From positions 1,054,001 through 1,118,000 of the forward strand of contig NZ_CP124614.1 of NCBI RefSeq assembly GCF_029958905.1: a DNA stretch of 64,000 nt, read 5' to 3'. Each line of letters starts with the position of its first letter. Position 1 is the stretch's first letter. Positions 56,141-64,000 of the stretch are shown here, one piece after another. The position numbers and the translations under genes are program-made. The notes below the pieces were generated by a model. That model ran no database searches. It was not told the DNA's origin and saw only the letters and a list, made by a program, of their open reading frames with translations. The stretch comes from Vibrio sp. YMD68 (GTDB taxonomy: Bacteria > Pseudomonadota > Gammaproteobacteria > Enterobacterales > Vibrionaceae).

Positions 56141-56726
56141 GGTATCAAAAATGCTGCGTTGTTCTTAAGATTTTTCCTACGATAGATATTTCTGAACACT
56201 TGGTTGGCGTGATTGTATAATACGGCGCTGGAAATCCTTGGGTTTAAATTAAGCCGTATTTACGCCATGAAACACTAGAAGTTCATACTTACAAGTTTTC
56301 AAATCTCGATTGACTTAGAAAAAAAAAGAGCAACTGGGGAAGTCGCTCTGAAACTACAGAGTAGTAATGTGTTCAAGTTAATTAAAACACTTTTTTATCA
56401 TCATTGTGTATCCATCCTGTATCATTAATCCTCATTCTATTTAACGCAATACAAACGCTTAAACCATTAGCAGCCAAACGATGTTTAAAGCTAATCAAAA
56501 ATAATTGTGTGTTTAGAAAGGATTTTAGCTAGCAAAAATAAATGTTTTATTAAATGACCTGAATTCATCAGGTTATTCTTTGACTTATCATGTGTTTCTT
56601 TTGGTTGTTTGTGTATCAATAACCAGGGTAACTTTCAGATGCTATTATGCTGATGCAAAACTGAAACACTTAAGTTGACGCAGGGTGTTTAAATAAATGT
56701 ACAGAAACACCATAGTGGATGAACCG
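56141..56726. other. Long non-coding stretch before the metallopeptidase
   Basis: 586 bp, no open frame with a start. It has an inverted repeat AATACGGC (56218-56225) / GCCGTATT (56252-56259), and a terminator-like hairpin AATGACCTGA (56553-56562) / TCAGGTTATT (56568-56577). The first part could be a decayed insertion sequence; I cannot confirm it. Confidence 0.4.
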
Positions 56727-59480
56727 ATGAAAAAAATTAGTATTATAGCAACAATATCAATACTCTTTCTGTCTTTATCAGGCTGTAGGGATGAATCAAG
56801 TGCAACAAAAATCCTCGATGTCGATAAATCTTGTAAAAAAGGTACAATTTGGAATGAAATTACGCAGCAGTGTGATACTGAATTAGTTAGAACTTATCCT
56901 GACTTCACTGCGCAAGAGTTAGTGTATGAATATGGCAATGTTGTAAACACTATATTTTCTGGTTGTGCAATTTATACTGAGTCTTTATTGCCCAATGGGC
57001 TACAGATTGGTTCTGGCAATCGGAACTGGTTTAGTCAACTTCGTTCAAATAATATCTCAAACCATGTGCCTGCATTAATTGGCGAGAGTGGCAATGTCTA
57101 TGCCTACAAGGGGGATAATAACCGTTCAAAATATTTTGTTTCTGGTATTAATTTGTGGAGTGGAAATAATAGTTCAGATATTAGCCACAGTATTCTGTTA
57201 CAAGAGAATGTTCTTAATGATTTGCTCGAAGTTGAAGATTACAAAAATGAATCCTTGGTAGTTTGGTCGGAAGACACCTCCTTTAACAGTCATGCAGTCG
57301 CTGCTAATGTGACTTTAGTTTCCAGCAGTGAAAAAGCAAAAGGTGTTGAACATGTTGACTTTGATTTGTTTATTGGTAAATCAACGACTATTGACACAAT
57401 GAATAAAGTCATGTCAAAAGGTGTACCGATCATAATTGCCTATAACCATCATAACTGGGTTGACGGAAGTACTGCAAATATGTTTGATGTTTCATATTCC
57501 TCTGGTGAATTAGAGCCTTTGGTAACAGGAAAAGAGCCGTGTGAAGGGCTAACCGAAGTGTATAAAAACACCGCGTCAATGCTCGATTACCTCGTTAACG
57601 ATAAATATATTATCAGTTCTAGTACAATGCCAGAAAATACAGTTATTGGTGATAAGGTCTATTTTAATAAGATTGTAGATCCAAATTCGAATAAGAATTT
57701 ATCAGAGTTATTTGAAGAGCCATTAAAAATGATTCGTGATTCTATAAAGCATTTTGATAATCAAGGAATTAACATCTTAGAGCAAGAAAATTTAAAACAC
57801 TTGCAAATTCCGGTGTACATTGCTGATATATTTAGAGATTCGGCTGAATATAAGGGGGGGCGATTTTATGCTGATATTTACGGTTCAGCAAACGCGGTTG
57901 ATTATAATCAGTGGTTAAAAACTTATTTTATGGACCTCACTTCTCATTTTGCTAGACCAAACAATAAACTCAATGTTAATCTTGGTGAGTTTTCACCAAG
58001 AGAAGTTGAAATACAGAGGTTGTCTACTTTTAACACGGACTTTGAGTATGAATTAACGAGTGCTGCTCACACCACTGCTACAGGGTATTATGTAAAAGCA
58101 GGTCAGAAAACAGTTATAAGTCGTACCGACAGTCACCCTGATGATGTCAAAATATATGTCAATTACCAACGAGATGGGGCCACCAAGCTTTTCGGAACAG
58201 GAAGTGGCCGTGCTTACAATAGGCCTGCTTATGATAGAAGTCATCCTGTAAGTCTTAGTGCAGGGGGGAAAATATCAATGTCTTCTCCTGTGGGTGGTAC
58301 GCTTTTTGTTACTGTACCAAATAATAACGAAGGCAATGTAATCAGCCTAAATATACAGAATATACTAAAAAACCCTTCGATTTCAGGAGCTTCAGATACT
58401 GATATTGAACTTTTTGAAAATGCACTGAGTGATACCCCATTCAATTGGATAACGGTTATCACAAAAGAAGTTCAAATTCACTCGATTGCTTCTAAGTTTC
58501 GCGATACGCTTAACAGCTATAATAGCGACATCAAAAAGTTCATGGATGATATTATTAAATATACGTTGGGTAACTTCGGGTATGCAGGTTATTTAAGTAA
58601 CGTTTTGCCAGACCATTCAGATTCAATTAAGCAGTTCTGTAGCGACTTTGGTATAGATGAGCTATGTACTGATCTTCGCTTACACGAAAGGAATAATGTA
58701 CAGCACGTATATGTAGACCGTCCGACATGTGGAAGCTTATGTTCAGGTAATCCTTATGATAGAACATCGGCTTATATACCAGGAGATTGGGGCGACTCTC
58801 ATGAGATTGGACACAATCTACAGACGAATAAACTAAAAATTTACGGTGGTCGAAGTAACGAAGTGTCAAATAATATTTTTCCTGTAGAATCTGCTCGCTT
58901 AAAAGCGATTGAAAATGGAGAAAGTACGTATAATATTCGATCAAACTTTGCATCGACGTTTGAATTGATGAAAAACGGTATAGGCCTTCTCAATGTTAAT
59001 GACCATCCTCTTTGGAATAAGACAGGTGTCTATGACAACGCCTTTGAAAGATTAGGTTTCTATAATCAATTAAATTTTGCCAGTGGAGACTTAGAATTTT
59101 ATACAAAAATGTATCTTTTACAAAGAATTTCAGAAGACAGAGCTAAAAATATAACAGATTGGGCTAACTATAAAGATCGTCTCGGTTTTACTAATTACAC
59201 GATTGATGATTTTAAAGCGATGAATGGTAATGACTTTATGGCTATTAGTTCATCAATGCTAATAGGTAAAGATATGAGTCAATTTTTTGAAGGGTTTGGT
59301 ATTCAAGTATCTGAAGAAGCTAAAGCTCAAATTTTATCAGCAGGTTACACGCAAAGCTTAGGTAAGGGTATCTACTTTGTCGATTACGAAGGTGTTCCAA
59401 CTGATTATGTTACATCAAATAAAGATCAATACTTCATTGATCTAACACCGAATGCACGGTTTGAAAAGCCACAGCCTTAA
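56727..59480 (+). CDS. Lipoprotein M60-family-like zinc metallopeptidase
   Basis: 917 residues. Signal peptide and lipobox FLSLSGC (Cys 20). Zinc site HEIGH (692-696) with a likely third ligand Glu 712, fitting the M60 pattern HExxHx(8,28)E; GDWGDSHEIGHNLQ is typical of M60 enzymes such as SslE/AcfD mucinases. N-terminal region (about 60-330) resembles the AcfD type (ALIGESGNVYAY). Probably cleaves mucin-type glycoproteins at the surface. ATG 56727 (MKKISI) is preferred to 56697, which adds residues before the signal peptide. Confidence 0.85.
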   Translation: MKKISIIATISILFLSLSGCRDESSATKILDVDKSCKKGTIWNEITQQCDTELVRTYPDFTAQELVYEYGNVVNTIFSGCAIYTESLLPNGLQIGSGNRNWFSQLRSNNISNHVPALIGESGNVYAYKGDNNRSKYFVSGINLWSGNNSSDISHSILLQENVLNDLLEVEDYKNESLVVWSEDTSFNSHAVAANVTLVSSSEKAKGVEHVDFDLFIGKSTTIDTMNKVMSKGVPIIIAYNHHNWVDGSTANMFDVSYSSGELEPLVTGKEPCEGLTEVYKNTASMLDYLVNDKYIISSSTMPENTVIGDKVYFNKIVDPNSNKNLSELFEEPLKMIRDSIKHFDNQGINILEQENLKHLQIPVYIADIFRDSAEYKGGRFYADIYGSANAVDYNQWLKTYFMDLTSHFARPNNKLNVNLGEFSPREVEIQRLSTFNTDFEYELTSAAHTTATGYYVKAGQKTVISRTDSHPDDVKIYVNYQRDGATKLFGTGSGRAYNRPAYDRSHPVSLSAGGKISMSSPVGGTLFVTVPNNNEGNVISLNIQNILKNPSISGASDTDIELFENALSDTPFNWITVITKEVQIHSIASKFRDTLNSYNSDIKKFMDDIIKYTLGNFGYAGYLSNVLPDHSDSIKQFCSDFGIDELCTDLRLHERNNVQHVYVDRPTCGSLCSGNPYDRTSAYIPGDWGDSHEIGHNLQTNKLKIYGGRSNEVSNNIFPVESARLKAIENGESTYNIRSNFASTFELMKNGIGLLNVNDHPLWNKTGVYDNAFERLGFYNQLNFASGDLEFYTKMYLLQRISEDRAKNITDWANYKDRLGFTNYTIDDFKAMNGNDFMAISSSMLIGKDMSQFFEGFGIQVSEEAKAQILSAGYTQSLGKGIYFVDYEGVPTDYVTSNKDQYFIDLTPNARFEKPQP

Positions 59481-59907
59481 CCCAAATGAGAAGAGGATAA
59501 AAATCTGAGGCACTATTATTGGTTAACGGTTTAAGTTCATTATGCCAATATAAAATAGTGCCTTTTATTAATTAGAAGGCACAATTGCTTAAGTGTCAGT
59601 TAATGGTATCCATTTGTCTATTGTATTCTGCGACCTTGTAAAAACTCAGACAAGATCCCAATCAATGCTTTCCCCTCCATGAAAAAATCCCATAAAATAT
59701 TGACTCAAGACCTGTTAGAAACGTTGTAATTATCATTGAATCAATCAACAAAGACGTCGTTTATCTCATTCGAACTTGGTCAATGCACCATTAATACAGA
59801 TTCTAAAAGGGTCTGAATATTAAATTACTAATGATACGCTCTTGAAACACATGATTATTGATAAAATGGATAATGACTTGATGTTTTAAAAGCAGAGGTC
59901 AATTGAC
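59481..59907. other. Region between peptidase and variable lipoprotein 2
   Basis: 427 bp without a gene. Contains the inverted repeat AGGCACTATT (59508-59517) / AATAGTGCCT (59554-59563), loop 36 nt, a probable terminator of the peptidase, and the promoter and ribosome binding site (AGAGG) of the next gene. Confidence 0.55.
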
Positions 59908-62900
59908 ATGAGAATACGAAGTTTAGGGTTGGTGCTGATGAGTGCCGTTGTGGTGCTTTCAGGTTGCCGCAGTAGCATTGGGGAAGATGTCGACACAGGA
60001 GCAAAACAGGATGCTATTTTATTAGATTTAGTAGTAAGTTCAAAAGAAAACATTGCTTTGGGCGTGCCAGTTGGCTATCAGCAAGAGTTTATAGCAATGG
60101 CCGAATATTCAGATAGCTCGACAGAGGATGTGAGTGATTTGGCGGTTTGGTTGAGCTCTGATGAAGATGGAGCAATCATGGATGGTGCAGTGCTGATGGC
60201 ATTAGCTGAGGGAAGTGTTGCAATTTCAGCCAGTTTTAATGATCTTGCTAGCAGCAACGCAGTTGATGTTGAAATTGTTCCTGCTGTTTTAGAAAGTATT
60301 GTTATCGATATTTCAACCCCAAAGACACCGGTGGGTTTAGATATTCAATTGATCGCGAATGGTCTTTTTGGAGATGGATTTAGTCGACCGCTGCAGGGTG
60401 GGGTTTGGTCATCGTCTGATGAGTTAATTGCTAAGGTGTCAGCTCAGGGGGTAGTCACTCCTGTAGTGCCAGGGTCTGTGGTGATAACTGTCGAAAAAGA
60501 AGACAAAGTAGCCAGTGTGGATATCACTGTCACAGACGCAGAGTTGGTGTCTATCCAATTAGAGCCATCAGCAACGTCGACGCCACTGGGTCAATCGGTT
60601 CAGATGATAGCCACGGGTGAATACACGGACGGTACAACGGCTGAGCTAACGGGCGTGTCTTGGGTATCATCAACACCAGCGACAGCGACGGTATCTAACT
60701 CAGGTCTTGTTACGCCAGTAGCGTTAGGCACAACGGTGATTACCGCGACGAAAGATGGCGAGCAAGCGTCCACGGTGAGCTTTGAGGTAACGGCTGCTGA
60801 ATTGGTGTCTATCCAATTAGAGCCATCAGCAACGTCGACGCCACTGGGTCAATCGGTTCAGATGATAGCCACGGGTGAATACACGGACGGTACAACGGCT
60901 GAGCTAACGGGCGTGTCTTGGGTATCATCAACACCAGCGACAGCGACGGTATCTAACTCAGGTCTTGTTACGCCAGTAGCGTTAGGCACAACGGTGATTA
61001 CCGCGACGAAAGATGGCGAGCAAGCGTCCACGGTGAGCTTTGAGGTAACGGCTGCTGAATTGGTGTCTATCCAATTAGAGCCATCAGCAACGTCGACGCC
61101 ACTGGGTCAATCGGTTCAGATGATAGCCACGGGTGAATACACGGACGGTACAACGGCTGAGCTAACGGGCGTGTCTTGGGTATCATCAACACCAGCGACA
61201 GCGACGGTATCTAACTCAGGTCTTGTTACGCCAGTAGCGTTAGGCACAACGGTGATTACCGCGACGAAAGATGGCGAGCAAGCGTCCACGGTGAGCTTTG
61301 AGGTGACGGCTGCTGAATTGGTGTCTATCCAATTAGAGCCATCAGTAACGTCGACGCCACTGGGTCAATCGGTTCAGATGATAGCCACGGGCGAATACAC
61401 GGACGGTACAACGGCTGAGCTAACGGGCGTGTCTTGGGTATCAACAACACCAGCGACAGCGACGGTATCTAACTCTGGTCTTGTTACGCCAGTAGCGTTA
61501 GGCACGACGGTGATTACCGCGATGAAAGATGGCGAGCAAGCGTCCACGGTGAGCTTTGAGGTAACGGCTGCTGAATTGGTGTCTATCCAATTAGAGCCAT
61601 CAGTAACGTCGACGCCAGTGGGTCAATCGGTTCAGATGATAGCCACGGGTGAATACACGGATGGTACAACGGCTGAGCTAACGGGCGTGTCTTGGGTGTC
61701 ATCAACACCAGCGACAGCGACGGTATCGAACTCTGGTCTTGTTACGCCAGTAGCATTAGGCACGACGGTGATTACCGCGACGAAAGATGGCGAGCAAGCG
61801 TCCACGGTGAGCTTTGAGGTAACGGCTGCTGAATTGGTGTCTATCCAATTAGAGCCATCAGTAACGTCGACGCCACTGGGTCAATCGGTTCAGATGATAG
61901 CCACGGGCGAATACACGGACGGTACAACGGCTGAGTTAACAGGTGTTTCTTGGGTGTCATCAACACCAGCGACAGCGACGGTATCGAACTCTGGTCTTGT
62001 TACGCCAGTAGCGTTAGGCAGGACGGTGATTACCGCGACGAAAGATGGCGAGCAAGCGTCCACGGTGAGCTTTGAGGTGACGGCTGCTGAATTGGTGTCT
62101 ATCCAATTAGAGCCATCAGTAACGTCGACGCCATTAGGTCAATCGGTTCAGATGATAGCCACGGGTGAATACACGGACGGTACAACGGCTGAGTTAACAG
62201 GTGTTTCTTGGGTATCAACAACACCAGCGACAGCGACGGTATCTAACTCTGGTCTTGTTACGCCAGTAGCGTTAGGCACGACGGTGATTACCGCGACGAA
62301 AGGTGGCGAGCAAGCCTCCACGGTGAGCTTTGAGGTAACGGCTGCTGAATTGGTGTCTATCCAATTAGAGCCATCAGCAACGTCGACGCCACTGGGTCAA
62401 TCGGTTCAGATGATAGCTACGGGTGAATACACGGACGGTACAACGGCTGAGCTAACGGGCGTGTCTTGGGTGTCATCAACACCAGCGACAGCGACGGTAT
62501 CGAACTCTGGTCTTGTTACGCCAGTGTCTGTGGGCACAACGGTGATTACCGCAACGAAAGATGGCGAGCAAGCCTCCACGGTGAGCTTTGAGGTAACGGC
62601 TGCTGAATTGGTGTCTATCCAATTAGAGCCATCAGTAACGTCGACGCCACTGGATCAATCGGTTCAGATGATAGCCACGGGTGAATACACGGACGGCACA
62701 ACGGCTGAGCTAACGGGCGTGTCTTGGGTGTCTTCAGTACCAGCGACAGCGACGGTATCGAACTCAGGTCTTGTCACGCCAGTGTCTGTGGGCACAACGG
62801 TGATTACCGCGACGAAAGATGGCGAGCAAGCGTCCACGGTGAGCTTTGAGGTGACGGCGATAGATACAGTCAAATTAGGTAATTTAACATTTCACCGCGC

Positions 62901-63279
62901 TTTAGCAAAAGCTGAAGCGGTAGCCAAGGGTTTCACTCCAGATGGTTGGCACACAGTAGGTGGAAGTACCGGCCCGGATGGGATGGTGGTTTCAGCTTTT
63001 AACTGGTCAAATGCTGATAATTTTTGTGAAAATGTAGAGATGGGTGGTTATTCAGACTGGCGCTTGCCAAGTCGTGATGAGCTTACTCAGCTTCAAGCTA
63101 GCACTCAGGCGGGTGTGTTCGTTGCCTTTGGTTGGCCGATTTACTACTCCTACTGGTCATCGACGCTAGACACCAGTTACACCGGTACCCGGCACTACAG
63201 CATCAGCCTCACCAATGGCTATGCGTTCAAGAACGGCGACTTGAGCAACAACTATGTTAGCTGCGTGCGTGCGGATTAA
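59908..63279 (+). CDS. Variable lipoprotein 2 with nine Ig-like repeats, DGR target candidate
   Basis: 1123 residues. Lipobox VVVLSGC (Cys 20); two diverged Ig-like (Big_2-type) domains (about 33-120 and 121-211); nine near-identical 86-residue Ig-like repeats (212-985); then the DUF1566/C-type-lectin-like domain (986-1123) shared with lipoprotein 1, variable segment 1078-1116, ending SCVRAD. The design is a lipid anchor, a long stalk and a diversified tip. The stalk is probably adjustable by recombination between repeats. No transport system is encoded nearby, so surface export is inferred. Confidence 0.88.
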   Translation: MRIRSLGLVLMSAVVVLSGCRSSIGEDVDTGAKQDAILLDLVVSSKENIALGVPVGYQQEFIAMAEYSDSSTEDVSDLAVWLSSDEDGAIMDGAVLMALAEGSVAISASFNDLASSNAVDVEIVPAVLESIVIDISTPKTPVGLDIQLIANGLFGDGFSRPLQGGVWSSSDELIAKVSAQGVVTPVVPGSVVITVEKEDKVASVDITVTDAELVSIQLEPSATSTPLGQSVQMIATGEYTDGTTAELTGVSWVSSTPATATVSNSGLVTPVALGTTVITATKDGEQASTVSFEVTAAELVSIQLEPSATSTPLGQSVQMIATGEYTDGTTAELTGVSWVSSTPATATVSNSGLVTPVALGTTVITATKDGEQASTVSFEVTAAELVSIQLEPSATSTPLGQSVQMIATGEYTDGTTAELTGVSWVSSTPATATVSNSGLVTPVALGTTVITATKDGEQASTVSFEVTAAELVSIQLEPSVTSTPLGQSVQMIATGEYTDGTTAELTGVSWVSTTPATATVSNSGLVTPVALGTTVITAMKDGEQASTVSFEVTAAELVSIQLEPSVTSTPVGQSVQMIATGEYTDGTTAELTGVSWVSSTPATATVSNSGLVTPVALGTTVITATKDGEQASTVSFEVTAAELVSIQLEPSVTSTPLGQSVQMIATGEYTDGTTAELTGVSWVSSTPATATVSNSGLVTPVALGRTVITATKDGEQASTVSFEVTAAELVSIQLEPSVTSTPLGQSVQMIATGEYTDGTTAELTGVSWVSTTPATATVSNSGLVTPVALGTTVITATKGGEQASTVSFEVTAAELVSIQLEPSATSTPLGQSVQMIATGEYTDGTTAELTGVSWVSSTPATATVSNSGLVTPVSVGTTVITATKDGEQASTVSFEVTAAELVSIQLEPSVTSTPLDQSVQMIATGEYTDGTTAELTGVSWVSSVPATATVSNSGLVTPVSVGTTVITATKDGEQASTVSFEVTAIDTVKLGNLTFHRALAKAEAVAKGFTPDGWHTVGGSTGPDGMVVSAFNWSNADNFCENVEMGGYSDWRLPSRDELTQLQASTQAGVFVAFGWPIYYSYWSSTLDTSYTGTRHYSISLTNGYAFKNGDLSNNYVSCVRAD
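60541..62862 (+). repeat. Nine 258-bp in-frame tandem repeats
   Basis: Units begin at 60541, 60799, 61057, 61315, 61573, 61831, 62089, 62347 and 62605, each encoding 86 residues starting ELVSIQLEPS. The first three encode the same protein sequence; others differ at few sites (for example SVTSTP for SATSTP, VSVG for VALG). High DNA identity implies recent duplication or gene conversion, and copy number may vary between isolates or be mis-assembled. Confidence 0.97.
63139..63255 (+). other. Variable region 2 (VR2)
   Basis: 117 nt (39 codons) between the same flanks as VR1. Compared with VR1 it has a 9-nt insertion and many substitutions in codon positions 1 and 2. NNC codons dominate here as well. 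Confidence 0.75.
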
Positions 63280-63335
63280 CATTTAACATTTAACATTTAA
63301 CATTTAACATTTATCCCCGGCAGCTTGCTGCCGGG
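63280..63335 (+). repeat. Heptamer array plus DGR-type hairpin, copy 3
   Basis: Five AACATTT-type units after the stop codon, then the hairpin at 63316-63335. The hairpin is preceded by one extra C compared with the other copies. Confidence 0.88.
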
Positions 63336-63360
63336 TGTTTTTATTTTCAAGTGACAGTTA

Positions 63361-63918
63361 ATGAATATAGAGCAAAAGTTAGCACTGATAAAGAAAGAGG
63401 GCGGTCGTTACATAGTGTGCTTTAAGGAGGGGCTATTTGTTCGTTTCTATAATCAGTCGCTTTATTTATGCAATCAAGCACTTGTAGCGCGCAATCAAAA
63501 GGCATTATGCATTCGCAGTAAGCCCTTAAAAGTACTTGAAAACCAGTATGTAGTATCAGGAGGTTTTCCTCAAACGCATTTGATGAAAAAGCTAGGGGAG
63601 GCAGTAATTGATAAAGGCCAAGGGTGTTACTATATTGAGCATGCTTTTGAGTTGAGCGGTTATCAAAGTTGGTTTGTAAATAACGTGGCGCATGAAGAGT
63701 CTCGACTTGTCACTGAGAATGGTTGCTCCTTCGCTGCTAACCAAGCGGCCCAACAAAGCAGCCAAATTAACAATCACGATATCAGCGTAAAAATAACATC
63801 AGAATTGGTAAATAAAATAATTCTTATAGATTACTGGCATGCAACACCTTATGACATGATAAGTCTTTTGGCAGAATTAAAACGGCTTATTATTCAATTA
63901 ACGCCTAATGGAAAATAA
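63361..63918 (+). CDS. MutS domain I-like protein, possible DGR accessory (MSL type)
   Basis: 185 residues. Residues 21-37 (FKEGLFVRFYNQSLYLC) and 63-94 (YVVSGGFPQTHLMKKLGEAV then CYYIEH) line up with MutS domain I, where the first stretch holds the mismatch-reading Phe-x-Glu and the second the AGxPxxxxxxYLxxL segment. Here Glu is replaced by Arg (Phe26-Val27-Arg28). MutS-like proteins are one of the accessory classes described for DGRs. It begins 25 nt after hairpin copy 3. The C-terminal half (about 105-185) is not recognised. A reverse transcriptase gene could follow beyond the window. Confidence 0.65.
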   Translation: MNIEQKLALIKKEGGRYIVCFKEGLFVRFYNQSLYLCNQALVARNQKALCIRSKPLKVLENQYVVSGGFPQTHLMKKLGEAVIDKGQGCYYIEHAFELSGYQSWFVNNVAHEESRLVTENGCSFAANQAAQQSSQINNHDISVKITSELVNKIILIDYWHATPYDMISLLAELKRLIIQLTPNGK

Positions 63919-64000
63919 AGAGCAAGATGAATAGAGAGTTTTATTAAGGTAGGGGCTTTAGGGTAAAGCAGCTTAATGTGTATGTTGCGCTTAGTGTGGA
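63919..64000. other. Window edge, unassigned
   Basis: 82 bases after the accessory gene. No open frame and no match to VR1 or VR2, so no template repeat is seen here. Confidence 0.5.

Noticed and set aside
59508-59563. Inverted repeat as a mobile-element end
   Set aside because: A single copy directly downstream of the peptidase fits a transcription terminator better.
63919-64000. Template repeat of the DGR at the window end
   Set aside because: No similarity to VR1 or VR2 by eye; not claimed.

Overview
The window is a contiguous piece of a Vibrio-type gammaproteobacterial chromosome. Three things point there: the fabG-acpP-fabF-pabC-mltG-tmk-holB-ycfH-ptsG order; a set of orthologues close to E. 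coli (pykA, mlc, yciK, sohB, yfbR, alaA, a complete men operon); and a SOS-type imuA-imuB-dnaE2 cassette with a textbook LexA box. I did not run any search, so the genus is an inference from gene content.

Layout. 1-9.3 kb: fatty-acid synthesis, cell-wall and DNA-replication genes, then glucose PTS. 9.3-17.5 kb: a sodium symporter with its 31-residue subunit, an outer-membrane protein, a patatin-like lipase preceded by a 29-residue membrane peptide, pykA, mlc and a CheV. 17.6-22.9 kb: the damage-inducible mutagenesis operon. 23-32.3 kb: yciK, sohB, rhombosortase/tapT (divergent), a dGTPase-like HD hydrolase, a Cache-GGDEF-EAL protein, yfbR and alaA. 32.5-40.1 kb: menF-D-H-B-C-E, the whole route from chorismate to the menaquinone ring. 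40.5-45.2 kb: transporter and lipid-related genes.

From about 45.4 kb the sequence becomes AT-rich and accessory in character. 45.4-52.2 kb is a signalling cluster: hybrid histidine kinase, OmpR-type regulator, free Hpt protein, EAL phosphodiesterase and a free receiver domain, with three small unknown genes or gaps among them. 52.4-54.1 kb holds three small envelope-related genes.

54.2-64 kb is the most unusual part. It looks like the target side of a diversity-generating retroelement (DGR). Two lipoproteins (54643-55992 and 59908-63279) carry Ig-like stalks and end in the same DUF1566/C-type-lectin-like domain. They are almost identical in DNA up to a 108-117 nt terminal segment that differs mostly in codon positions 1 and 2, keeps C in third positions, and is followed by an identical 3' end. 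Each is followed by a short heptamer array, a GC-rich 8-bp-stem/4-nt-loop hairpin, and a copy (one intact, two truncated) of a gene whose product resembles MutS domain I, like the MSL accessory proteins of some DGRs. A lipoprotein M60-type metallopeptidase sits between the two targets. No reverse transcriptase or template repeat is visible in the window; if the reading is right they should lie beyond base 64000 or elsewhere in the genome.
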